DNA of 64,000 nt from Elainella sp. Prado103 (GTDB lineage: Bacteria > Cyanobacteriota > Cyanobacteriia > Elainellales > Elainellaceae): contig JALOOM010000006.1 in the NCBI GenBank assembly GCA_025454395.1, forward strand, positions 27,399 through 91,398, read 5' to 3'. The first letter of the stretch is position 1, and each line of letters begins with the position of its first letter. This document shows, piece by piece, positions 47,931-56,175 of this stretch. Under the pieces are notes generated by a model. The model ran no database searches. It worked only from the letters and a program-made list of their open reading frames with translations, and was not told where the DNA came from. The position numbers and the translations under genes were made by a program.

Positions 47931-47981
47931 ATGGCAATTTAATCGCAATGGCAATTTAATCGCAATGGCAATTTAATCGCA
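47931..47981. repeat. 17-bp tandem repeat abutting a start codon, 3 perfect copies
   Basis: ATGGCAATTTAATCGCA at 47931, 47948 and 47965. Each copy contains ATG GCA ATT TAA, a three-codon mini-frame. The next ATG (47982), where a fourth copy would begin, is the first possible start of the AtzG-like gene. Confidence 0.97.
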
Positions 47982-48191
47982 ATGAATGCTAATTCTATGG
48001 TGATGACTGATGCAGAAACTGCTCAGCTCGTGGATCGAATGGCAAAAATCTTAGATATTCCTCTCGATCCAGAACATCGTCCTGGTGTGATCGCTAATCT
48101 TCAACGTACTGCTGCCATTGCCCAGCTCGTGATGGAATTTCCCCTGCCGGAAACGATCGAAATCGCTCCCATTTTCGATCCAGAACGTTGA
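47982..48191 (+). CDS. AtzG-like small subunit (DUF4089)
   Basis: 69 residues. LVDRMAKILDIPLDPEHRPGVIANLQRTAAIAQLVMEFPLP matches the AtzG-like DUF4089 fold, which binds and stabilises the AtzE amidase. It precedes the AtzE-like gene by 35 bp. ATG codons at 47982, 47997 and 48003 are all possible; family similarity starts near 48003 (MTDAET). Confidence 0.75.
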   Translation: MNANSMVMTDAETAQLVDRMAKILDIPLDPEHRPGVIANLQRTAAIAQLVMEFPLPETIEIAPIFDPER

Positions 48192-48226
48192 GCCTGATTT
48201 CCCTCTCAATACACTTTGATATCCGT

Positions 48227-49651
48227 ATGTCTTTCCGCAGCGAATCTGCAGATGCCCATGCCACGGTTGCGGCAATTAAGTCAGGCGTGATCACAGCCGA
48301 AGCGGTGGCTTGTGCAGCCCTGAATCGCATCGCCACCCATGATCCTCAGCTTAATAGTTTCACTGCCGTTTTGTCTGAGTCCGCGATTACCCAGGCCCGG
48401 AAAATCGATCATCAAATCGCTCAAGGACAGGATCCAGGGCTACTGGCAGGTGTTCCCTTTGCAGTCAAAAATCTTTTCGATATTGAGGGAATTGTCACTT
48501 TAGCCGGCTCCAAGCTCAATCGTGTTCAGCCCCCTGCCCTAACCAGTGCGACTGCTATTCGTCGTCTTCAGAAAGCAGGAGCCGTGCTGGTGGGAGCCTT
48601 AAACATGGACGAGTATGCCTACGGCTTTGTCACCGAAAATAGCCACTATGGGGCTTGTCATAATCCCGCCGATCTGAGCCGATCGGCGGGTGGCTCCTCT
48701 GGTGGCTCAGCCGTTGCGGTTGCCGCTGGGTTGGTACCCCTCAGTTTGGGATCGGACACCAATGGTTCGATTCGGGTTCCTGCTGCATTGTGTGGCATTT
48801 TTGGCTTCAAGCCGACCTATGGCAGACTGTCTCGATCGGGGGTGTACCTGTTTGCCAGTAGTTTAGACCACATTGGGCCGTTTGCCCGCTCAGTCCGCGA
48901 TATAGCTCTCATCTATGACCTGTTGCAAGGCGCTGATCCGACCGATCCAGTTTGTAGCAACCGTCCGATCGAACCCTGTATGCCCTGGCTCGATCGCGGG
49001 ATTGAAGGATTGCGGATTGGCGTGGCAACTGATTATTTCCAGCGAGGTGGCGATCCATCTGTATTTGCGGCTGTGGAGCAGGTAGCCCAAGTCTTAGGAG
49101 CCTCCCAGCGCGTTGTCATTCCCGAAGCCCATCGAGCCCGAGCGGCTGCCTATGTGATCACTGCTAGCGAAGGCAGCAACCTCCATTTCGATCGGATCAA
49201 AAAACAGCCGCATGATTTCGATCCGGCTACCCGCGATCGATTTATTGCAGGCACCATGATCCCGAATACCTGGTATTTGCAATCTCAGCGGTTTCGGTGC
49301 TGGTATCGCGATCGGGTGCGGGAATTGTTTCAGGCGGTCGATTTGATCCTGGCTCCCACAACGCCTTGTTGCGCCCCTTTGATTGGTCAGCAAACGATGG
49401 TTTTAGATGGGCAAGAAGTGCTGGTTCGTCCGAATTTGGGACTTTACACCCAGCCGCTTTCCTTAATTGGGCTCCCCGTTCTGTCGGTTCCCATCCATCA
49501 TCCGGGACAATTGCCACTCGGCGTGCAAATTATTGCAGCTCCCTATCAGGAGTCACTGATTTTGAGAGCGGCGGCGGTGCTTGAAGCCGCTGGAATTGTT
49601 GCTGCACCGATCCATCTGCCGGGAGATCCAGTCAAGCCGATCAGCCCCTAG
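48227..49651 (+). CDS. AtzE-like amidase (1-carboxybiuret hydrolase family)
   Basis: 474 residues, amidase-signature family. The catalytic Ser-cisSer-Lys triad is visible: Lys in GVPFAVKNLFD, cis-Ser and nucleophile in SRSAGGSSGGSAVAVAAG and SDTNGSIRVPA. Pairing with an AtzG-like subunit points to the AtzE branch, which removes an amide or carboxyl-linked ammonia in urea-derivative breakdown, not to GatA. Whether the substrate is 1-carboxybiuret is not shown. An upstream TTG overlaps the AtzG-like stop; the ATG at 48227 is preferred. Confidence 0.8.
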   Translation: MSFRSESADAHATVAAIKSGVITAEAVACAALNRIATHDPQLNSFTAVLSESAITQARKIDHQIAQGQDPGLLAGVPFAVKNLFDIEGIVTLAGSKLNRVQPPALTSATAIRRLQKAGAVLVGALNMDEYAYGFVTENSHYGACHNPADLSRSAGGSSGGSAVAVAAGLVPLSLGSDTNGSIRVPAALCGIFGFKPTYGRLSRSGVYLFASSLDHIGPFARSVRDIALIYDLLQGADPTDPVCSNRPIEPCMPWLDRGIEGLRIGVATDYFQRGGDPSVFAAVEQVAQVLGASQRVVIPEAHRARAAAYVITASEGSNLHFDRIKKQPHDFDPATRDRFIAGTMIPNTWYLQSQRFRCWYRDRVRELFQAVDLILAPTTPCCAPLIGQQTMVLDGQEVLVRPNLGLYTQPLSLIGLPVLSVPIHHPGQLPLGVQIIAAPYQESLILRAAAVLEAAGIVAAPIHLPGDPVKPISP

Positions 49652-49657
49652 AACCGT

Positions 49658-49897
49658 TTAGGGTTTAGGGGGTCGATGCCAAGTGGCTCCGATCGCAGCA
49701 CCGGCTCCAGCAAACAAGCCCATTCCCATCCCTTCGAGCCGTTTCATAGTCGGGTTCTGAGTCAAGCATTGGCTGGTGGGATGTTCAGCCGATAAACAAT
49801 GGTTCATCTCAGCCTGGCTAGCCGTTGCTCCGAACCCAATCCCCAGCAAACTGCACAGGGCAATCACCAGAGGCGTACGATCGATTTTTCTACCCAT
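49658..49897 (-). CDS. Small secreted protein, unknown function
   Basis: 79 residues: a signal peptide (MGRKIDRTPLVIALCSLLGIGFGATASQA, cleavage likely after SQA) and a short mature part with two Cys, ending in a Gly/Ala-rich segment (GLFAGAGAAIGATWH). The open frame continues upstream to 50104, but that part is unlike a leader, so I chose the ATG at 49897. It converges with the amidase gene, six bases apart. Confidence 0.5.
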   Translation of the reverse strand: MGRKIDRTPLVIALCSLLGIGFGATASQAEMNHCLSAEHPTSQCLTQNPTMKRLEGMGMGLFAGAGAAIGATWHRPPKP

Positions 49898-50175
49898 AGA
49901 TGGAGGTGGAAGTGACGAAAAGAAGCAGTTACTACTGTTGCTGATCTTCGGTGAATTCGACAGGGGTATTTTTGCGGATTTTAAGAAGTGTTTATGAATT
50001 CCAGAGCACTTCAAGGGGGGCAGATCGCTGGGCTGAATCTGCTGGTGGACATGGGGCAAATTTAACCACCGCAACAGCAAGGTGCAATCGAAGCGTTGGA
50101 GCAATCGAAATTCGATCGTTTGTTAAGGTCGCTCTGGTATTTCTGGTCTCTCTGCCATTACCTAGCTTCAGTCTG

Positions 50176-50238
50176 TTCAGGTCATTCAGGTCATTCAGGT
50201 CATTCAGGTCATTCAGGTCATTCAGGTCGTTCAGGTGT
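50176..50238. repeat. 9-bp tandem repeat, 7 copies
   Basis: TTCAGGTCA repeated from 50176, the last two copies slightly changed. In frame it would encode Phe-Arg-Ser repeats, but no gene is supported. Confidence 0.97.
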
Positions 50239-50816
50239 TTAACGAACGGTTGAGAAGTTTATGCAGAAGTTTATGGAGAACTATGAAAAAACATCACGGT
50301 TATTGTGATAAAGCAGGGAGGATCGGCTGAAATAGTGACTCCAAGCCTGGTTGCCCAAAGGCATGTTATAAATTTTCACAAATAGCGAGTTCGAGCAGAT
50401 GATTCACAGGTTAATCTAAGTTTAAAGCAGCAAGATTTCAGTTGCTCCACAGTTTATCTCCTTGAGCTTATTCTCCACAGTTCAGCAGTTCGGCAGAATT
50501 GAGTTCAGTAGAATTGAGCTCAGCATAATGGCATCGCGATCGAACCTTTTGCCAGTCACTGGTACAGCCAACTATTGGTATAGCCAGGTGCTGACATCAC
50601 TAGCAATTAGCACGGTCAATCGACACTGTATACCTCTACAACCTGACTCATTTCAGATTAATCGGTAATTTGGTGATTGGGCTTTCTCTACTTTAACTGT
50701 CCTGGCTAAATTCGCCGCTCATTAACTATATTATCGATTTGAATTTCATCCGCTAATTGCTTCTCGTGTTCGATCGCTTTACTACTTCTGTCTATAGGTC
50801 TGTGGTGTTTTCTGAC

Positions 50817-50902
50817 TGATTGCATTGCTGGTTGCATATTGTATTGCTGACTGATTGTATTTCTGACTGAATTGCATTGCTGATTGAATTGCATTGCTGA
50901 TT
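50817..50902. repeat. 17-bp repeat, two perfect and several degenerate copies
   Basis: GAATTGCATTGCTGATT at 50869 and 50886, preceded by diverged GATTGCATTGCTG-type units. It ends 45 bp before the EF-G-like start. Confidence 0.8.
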
Positions 50903-50946
50903 ACACAGATTTTTAGCCATCGCGTGAGGCGATAAGTGAGGGTTTT

Positions 50947-52983
50947 ATGAACGATAAAGCAGGCTCTGATGCAAGGGTTGCTGGCTCACGAAATGTGGCG
51001 ATCGTAGGTCCCTATCTGAGTGGCAAAACCACTGTTTTAGAAAGCATCTTATCGGTGACAGGGGCAATTTCTCGTAAAGGTAAAGTAACTGATAAGAACA
51101 CAGTGGGAGATGCTTCGGCAGAAGCCCGCGATCGCCAAATGAGTGTTGAAGTGAATGCCGCTAGCACTGAGTATGGCGGCTTTTGTTTTACGTTTGTAGA
51201 CTGTCCAGGTTCAGTAGAGTTTGCCCAAGAAGCCTACCATGCGCTCATGGGTGTAGATGCGGCTGTAGTGGTTTGTGAACCCGACTGTAGCCGTGTGCTG
51301 ACCCTGGCTCCACTGTTTCAATTTTTAGATGATTGGGAAATTCCCCATCTGGTCTTTGTCAACAAAATGGATCGATCCCATGATTCTTTTGCTGATTTAC
51401 TGCAAGCCCTGAAAACAGTTTCCAGTCGTCCGATCGTGCCGCATCAATATCCGATCGGACAAGGCGAAACCATTCGTGGCTTTATCGACTTGATCAGCGA
51501 ACAAGCCTATCAATATCACCCTGGTGCTCCAGCCGATCCAATTGCCCTGCCAGCCGACCTCAAAGATGCAGAACATGCGGCTCGGGTTGAAATGCTCGAA
51601 ACGTTAGCCGACTTTGATGATCATTTACTCGAAGAACTCCTGGAAGACGTTGAGCCACCCCAAGACGAAATTGTCCAAGACTTAAAAATGGAGTTAGGTG
51701 CGGATCTGATTGTGCCAGTTTTGGTGGGTGTGGCTGATCAGGATTTTGGGATTCGGCCCCTATTAGAAGCCCTATTACGGGAAGCCCCCGACCCCGACAC
51801 GACGGCTGAACGACGGGGATTGGCAGTCGCCCAAACCCCAATCGCTCAAGTTCTAAAAACCTATGCCACTTCCCAAGGCGGTAAACTCTCCTTAGTCCGG
51901 GTCTGGCAAGGTACCCTGACGGATGGGATGACCTTAAATGGCGTGCGAACGGGTGGGATCTACCGGCTGATGGGTCAACAACAAATGGCTCTTACCCAAG
52001 CAACGGCTGGATCGATCGTCGCATTGGCTCGTATGGAAGGGATTCAGACCGGCGATACATTGAGTCCTAACACGGTGAAGCCCTTGCCGAAAGTAGAGCG
52101 TCTTGATCCGGTGTATGCACTCGCGATCATGCCAGAGAAACGCAGCGATGAGGTGAAGCTGAGCGGGGCCTTGAACAAACTCCTGGAAGAAGATCCGTCG
52201 CTGATTTGGGAACAGCATGGCGATACCCATGAGGTGATTTTGTGGGGGCAGGGGGAAATTCATCTCCAAGTGGCTCTCGATCGCCTGCGCCGCAAATATG
52301 GGCTGCCGATGACCACCCATTTGCCGCAAGTGCCTTACAAAGAAACGATCCGGCGATCCGCTAGCTCGATCCACGGGCGCTACAAACGGCAAACTGGAGG
52401 GCATGGGCAATTTGGGGATGTCTACCTCGACATTAAACCGATGCCGCGTGGAACCGGCTTCAGCTTTGATGAAAAAATTGTGGGCGGGGTGGTGCCACGG
52501 CAGTATATTCCAGGCGTAGAACTGGGTGTACGGGAATCTCTCACCCATGGGCCATTAGGCTTCCCAGTGGTGGATGTGGCTGTCACGCTGACTAACGGCT
52601 CCTATCATACGGTGGATAGCTCAGAACAAGCCTTCAAGCAGGCTGCCCGACTCGCGATGCAAGAGGGAATGTCGAAATGTGAACCTAGCCTTCTGGAACC
52701 CGTGCTAGCGATCGTAATTTCTGTCCCTACCGAGTTTACGTCTAACGTGTTGCGGTTGGTGAACGGGCATCGAGGACAAGTATTAGGCTACGAAGCCAAG
52801 GCTAACTGGCGCGGTTGGGATGAAGTCCAAGCTCATCTACCGCAGGCAGAAATGCAGACTTTGATTGTAGAACTGCGATCGCTCACGATGGGAGTGGGCA
52901 CCTTCCGCTGGCAATTCGATCACTTGCAGGAGGTTCCTGAAAAGGTGGCTGAGAAATTGCTGGCTGAATCGCGGCAGAGCTAA
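50947..52983 (+). CDS. EF-G-like GTPase (EF-G2 type) with altered G motifs
   Basis: 678 residues with the five-domain EF-G layout. The G domain differs from canonical EF-G: G1 reads GPYLSGKT (canonical GHxDxGKT), G3 reads DCPGSVEF (DTPGHVDF, so the catalytic His is Ser), while G4 NKMD is normal. Switch I lacks RGITI and has EARDRQMSVEV. Domain II, the elongation domains (GQGEIHLQVALDRLRRKYG) and domain IV (QTGGHGQFGDVYLDIKP) are intact. This is the divergent EF-G-like group; its ribosomal role is uncertain. GAGGG lies before the ATG. Confidence 0.85.
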   Translation: MNDKAGSDARVAGSRNVAIVGPYLSGKTTVLESILSVTGAISRKGKVTDKNTVGDASAEARDRQMSVEVNAASTEYGGFCFTFVDCPGSVEFAQEAYHALMGVDAAVVVCEPDCSRVLTLAPLFQFLDDWEIPHLVFVNKMDRSHDSFADLLQALKTVSSRPIVPHQYPIGQGETIRGFIDLISEQAYQYHPGAPADPIALPADLKDAEHAARVEMLETLADFDDHLLEELLEDVEPPQDEIVQDLKMELGADLIVPVLVGVADQDFGIRPLLEALLREAPDPDTTAERRGLAVAQTPIAQVLKTYATSQGGKLSLVRVWQGTLTDGMTLNGVRTGGIYRLMGQQQMALTQATAGSIVALARMEGIQTGDTLSPNTVKPLPKVERLDPVYALAIMPEKRSDEVKLSGALNKLLEEDPSLIWEQHGDTHEVILWGQGEIHLQVALDRLRRKYGLPMTTHLPQVPYKETIRRSASSIHGRYKRQTGGHGQFGDVYLDIKPMPRGTGFSFDEKIVGGVVPRQYIPGVELGVRESLTHGPLGFPVVDVAVTLTNGSYHTVDSSEQAFKQAARLAMQEGMSKCEPSLLEPVLAIVISVPTEFTSNVLRLVNGHRGQVLGYEAKANWRGWDEVQAHLPQAEMQTLIVELRSLTMGVGTFRWQFDHLQEVPEKVAEKLLAESRQS

Positions 52984-53012
52984 AGAGTCCGTCAGATCGA
53001 CGAATTTCTCCA

Positions 53013-53068
53013 TTTAACCAGTATGAGTTAACCAGTACGAGTTAACCAGTACGAGTTAACCAGTACGA
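53013..53068. repeat. 14-bp tandem repeat, 4 copies
   Basis: GTTAACCAGTACGA at 53027, 53041 and 53055, with a diverged copy at 53013. It starts 29 bp after the EF-G-like stop. Confidence 0.95.
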
Positions 53069-53184
53069 ATTGAGAGAGTACGCACATTAGGCAGTGGATT
53101 GGCAGGAAGACCGATCGCTGCCTTTTATCATGCAAAAACCTGGGTACCAGCTCAACCTGTTTTGTCAGCTTTGGTGCAGCAGTC

Positions 53185-53256
53185 GTTCAGTATATCGTTC
53201 AGTATATCGTCTGGTATATGGTTCAGTATATTGTTTAGTGTATTGTTCGGTATGTG
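53185..53256. repeat. 12-bp tandem repeat, 6 copies
   Basis: GTTCAGTATATC twice, then four progressively diverged copies to 53256. The gradient from identical to diverged copies is clear. Confidence 0.93.
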
Positions 53257-53290
53257 GATGGGGCAGGAGATGGCGATGAAGCTAGCTGTA

Positions 53291-53334
53291 AATGCCTGAT
53301 TGGGTAATGCCTGATTGGGTAATGCCTGATTGGG
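53291..53334. repeat. 15-bp tandem repeat, 3 copies
   Basis: AATGCCTGATTGGGT at 53291, 53306 and 53321 (last copy one base short). Confidence 0.95.
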
Positions 53335-53599
53335 GATTGAGCATAGAGATTAAGATGACAGTACTTGCAGAAAAAATTGGGATGCTAGATATCCTATTAT
53401 GTTGCCGCGTTCAACTGACTAGCAGGTTTAACGAACTGGTAGATTTAAAACTAGCAGAAGCAACTGAGCCAGCATCCACGGGGCAGATTCTCAGCGAGAT
53501 GGCGGGTTGCTCGCCACTGAATCTTTTGCGACTTTCCGCTGATCCCCCATCCCGCCCTACAAATCAACAAAATAAGTCAACAAACCCAGACAATGAATT

Positions 53600-53627
53600 A
53601 AAAAAGGAGAGGTCAATCCCACTCCTT
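53600..53627 (-). terminator. Terminator of the small minus-strand gene
   Basis: On the minus strand AAGGAG-T-GG and CC-T-CTCCTT pair around a GATTGA loop, followed by a T-run. It lies about 120 bp downstream of the gene ending at 53747. Confidence 0.6.
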
Positions 53628-53746
53628 AACATCCATGTCGAGTTCTCCCAAACTCTATCCAATTTTTCAACGGCTACAGCTTAGATGGGCAAAGCCCTGA
53701 GATCAGCCGAGATGGAGGGCAGAGCTCTCAAGCCTAGCCACGATCG

Positions 53747-53983
53747 CTAAACCGGCACCGCTTCAGGAGCTGCTAAAGCCAAAATGTGATAACAGGAAGG
53801 CGTATCTAGACCTAGCACTTCGTTGATCCGTGCCCGAATTTGGACATGCAGTGATTGAATCGAATCATCGAAATTGTGCTGCACATGTAAAACAGCAGTC
53901 TGCTTCTGGAAATCTTTGCCGTAGTACGCCACAAAGTAGGTGTAGCGGTTGGCGTTGGGTGCATCTAGGACAAAATCTTTCAT
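53747..53983 (-). CDS. Hypothetical protein, 78 residues
   Basis: Starts MKDFVLDAPNANRYTYFVAYYGKDF; the middle is strand-forming (QTAVLHVQHNF) and the end is Leu/Ala-rich. No family recognised, no signal peptide. GGAG lies about 10 bp before the ATG and a terminator follows, so it looks like an independent single-gene unit. Confidence 0.6.
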   Translation of the reverse strand: MKDFVLDAPNANRYTYFVAYYGKDFQKQTAVLHVQHNFDDSIQSLHVQIRARINEVLGLDTPSCYHILALAAPEAVPV

Positions 53984-54464
53984 GAATTCGCGGCTCCTAT
54001 AGACGGAGGTCTGTAAGTGATCTCGAAAAACGTCAAAGCTGGTTTGGAGTGATTGCCATTGGGGGCGATCGAGTCAGGCAGGCGAGGTAGTCTAGAGTTG
54101 GGCGGTCTGAAGTTGAATACGCTGAAGCTAGGGAAGTGGATCAGGGCAAAATCTGAGATCAGTCTGAGATATTCAGTCTGAGATTCTGAGCCAATGTAAT
54201 GACAGACCGCTGCCGACCGTGCTAGTCAGAAAATACCGTTTCAATCGCAGCGTTTCCGGACAGTTGAACCTAATTTTCTTGCAGAAGCCCCCTAGCCAGT
54301 GTAATTCGAAATCTAGTGTTTTACCTATTCCATTCTTCTATCCTGCCCATTTCATTTCATCCTGCTATCAGGTGAACTGCTGGGATTGATCGCCAGTGAT
54401 CGGCGGTTGATCGCCAGTGATAGACTAGGATGCACGCTGAAGCATGTTGGGATCGCGAGGTCAG
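53984..54464. other. Upstream region of trpE
   Basis: About 480 bp between the divergent small gene and trpE. It has a 14-bp duplication (CAGTCTGAGATATT at 54161, variant at 54175) and the pair at 54386-54421. No Trp-rich leader peptide is visible before trpE. Confidence 0.5.
54386..54421. repeat. 15-bp direct repeat, period 21, close to trpE
   Basis: TTGATCGCCAGTGAT at 54386 and 54407, within 80 bp of the trpE start. Two spaced identical sites could be a duplicated operator or simply another slippage product. Confidence 0.7.
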
Positions 54465-56021
54465 ATGATTTTTCCAGACTTTGAGCAATTTTCGCAATTG
54501 GCAGAGCAGGGCAATTTCGTGCCGGTTTACCAGGAATGGGTGGCTGACCTCGAAACCCCTGTTTCCGCTTGGTATAAGGTCTGTGCTGGACAGCCCTATA
54601 GCTTTCTGTTGGAGTCGGTGGAAGGCGGCGAAACCATTGGGCGCTACAGTTTTTTGGGCTGCGATCCACTCTGGGTGTTAGAAGCTCGCGGTGATCAAAC
54701 TACTCAAACCTATCGCAACGGCTCAACCCAAACTTTTACGGGCGATCCATTTCAGACCCTAGCGGACTGCTTGGCACCCTTTCAGCCCGTGAAGCTGGCG
54801 CAATTGCCGCCGGGAATTGGTGGGCTGTTTGGCTTCTGGGGCTATGAGCTGATCCGCTGGATCGAGCCGCGTGTGCCGATCTACGGAGCTGAACCCACTG
54901 ACCTGCCGGATGGACTCTGGATGCAGATCGATCATCTGATGATTTTTGATCAGGTGAAACGAAAAATTTGGGCGATCGCCTATGCCGACTTGCGGGATCC
55001 AGCCGTAAATTTGCAGACTGCTTACGATCAGGCCTGCGCCAGAGTGCGGCAAATGGTGCAGAAGCTACAACTGCCTCTTACCGGCAAAGATACCTTACTG
55101 GAATGGACACCCAAGGCAGCCAGACCCGCGACTGAATTGGCTTACACTAGCAACTTCACCCCAGCCGAGTTTTGCGATCGAGTTGAACGCGCCAAAGCCC
55201 ATATTCGGGCGGGTGATATTTTTCAGGTGGTGATTTCCCAGCGGCTCTCAACTGAATATAGCGGCGATCCCTTTGCCCTTTACCGATCGCTGCGGTTGAT
55301 CAACCCCTCGCCCTACATGGCCTACTTCCACTTTCAGAATTGGCAGATTATTGGCTCTAGCCCCGAAGTGATGGTGAAGGCAGAACGCCCCACCGATCCA
55401 CAAGCCCCACTACTTGCCACCCTCAGACCGATCGCAGGCACGCGACCGCGCGGCAAAACGGCCAAAGAAGATGCAGCTTTTGCTGAAGATTTGCTCCACG
55501 ATCCGAAGGAAATTGCTGAGCATGTGATGCTGGTGGATCTGGGGCGTAACGATTTGGGGCGAGTTTGCGCCAATGGCACAGTGCGGGTAGACGAGCTGAT
55601 GGTGATCGAGCGCTACTCCCATGTCATGCATATTGTCAGCAATGTGGTGGGCAATCTAGCACCGGGCAAAACGGCCTGGGAATTGATGAAAGCTTGTTTC
55701 CCGGCTGGAACTGTCAGCGGTGCCCCGAAGATTCGAGCCATGGAAATTATTCATGATCTGGAACCTTGCCGCCGTGGGGTTTATTCTGGAGTCTACGGCT
55801 ACTATGACTTCGAAGGGCAGCTCAATAGCGCCATTGCGATCCGTACCATGGTCGTGCGCAATCAGCCGACGGGGGGGCATGTGGTCACAGTACAGGCTGG
55901 AGCTGGTTTGGTGGCGGATTCCCAGCCCGATCGAGAATATGAAGAAACCCTGAATAAAGCCAGAGGTATGTTAGAGGCGATCCGCTGTCTGCAATCAAAT
56001 GGGTCAGATAAGTTTTTATGA
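54465..56021 (+). CDS. trpE: Anthranilate synthase component I
   Basis: 518 residues. It converts chorismate to anthranilate with ammonia from TrpG. The tryptophan feedback motif is present (SFLLESVEGGE, LLES type), with NPSPYMAYFHF, the catalytic block CFPAGTVSGAPKIRAMEII and GGHVVTVQAGAGLV. TrpG is not fused and not adjacent. The ATG at 54465 (MIFPDFEQFSQLA) with GAGG upstream is preferred over ATG 54444. Confidence 0.95.
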   Translation: MIFPDFEQFSQLAEQGNFVPVYQEWVADLETPVSAWYKVCAGQPYSFLLESVEGGETIGRYSFLGCDPLWVLEARGDQTTQTYRNGSTQTFTGDPFQTLADCLAPFQPVKLAQLPPGIGGLFGFWGYELIRWIEPRVPIYGAEPTDLPDGLWMQIDHLMIFDQVKRKIWAIAYADLRDPAVNLQTAYDQACARVRQMVQKLQLPLTGKDTLLEWTPKAARPATELAYTSNFTPAEFCDRVERAKAHIRAGDIFQVVISQRLSTEYSGDPFALYRSLRLINPSPYMAYFHFQNWQIIGSSPEVMVKAERPTDPQAPLLATLRPIAGTRPRGKTAKEDAAFAEDLLHDPKEIAEHVMLVDLGRNDLGRVCANGTVRVDELMVIERYSHVMHIVSNVVGNLAPGKTAWELMKACFPAGTVSGAPKIRAMEIIHDLEPCRRGVYSGVYGYYDFEGQLNSAIAIRTMVVRNQPTGGHVVTVQAGAGLVADSQPDREYEETLNKARGMLEAIRCLQSNGSDKFL

Positions 56022-56093
56022 GGGTCAGGGTCAGAATTTGTCATCAAACCCGTAGCCTCGGCAACAAACCTTAACCAAACCTAAACCTTTCAA

Positions 56094-56120
56094 TTACCGC
56101 TTGGTAAACCACTGATTACC
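56094..56120. promoter_or_regulatory. Three alternating half-sites upstream of a Crp/Fnr gene
   Basis: TTACC (56094), GGTAA (56103) and TTACC (56116) form two overlapping perfect palindromes, TTACC-N4-GGTAA and GGTAA-N8-TTACC. A TAN3T -10-like TATGCT lies 20 bp downstream (56141), the spacing of class II Crp/NtcA-activated promoters. It is not a canonical NtcA box (GTAN8TAC), because the inner spacing is N10. Confidence 0.5.
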
Positions 56121-56175
56121 TTGCCTTTAGGCGCGGCTTCTATGCTGATGGTCAGCCATTACCAGTGTGACCGTT

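Larger units (their letters stand above)
49898..50946. other. Long gene-free region with repeats
   Basis: Over 1 kb without a convincing gene, between the secreted-protein gene and the EF-G-like gene. It contains a 9-bp array (50176-50238) and a degenerate 17-bp array (50817-50902). A 68-residue frame at 50462-50668 has no family features. Confidence 0.5.
52984..53746. other. Repeat-rich gene-free region
   Basis: About 760 bp with three different tandem arrays (14, 12 and 15 bp) and a minus-strand terminator. A frame at 53292-53684 begins inside the 15-bp array and runs through the terminator hairpin, so I do not call it a gene. Confidence 0.6.

Noticed and set aside
53292..53684. A 130-codon frame
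   Set aside because: Its start lies in a 15-bp tandem repeat (repeated Met-Pro-Asp-Trp-Val), composition is unlike neighbours, and it runs through the terminator hairpin of the minus-strand gene.
56103..56120. Canonical NtcA box
   Set aside because: The GTA and TAC triplets are separated by 10 bases, not 8; recorded instead as an undefined Crp/Fnr-type site.
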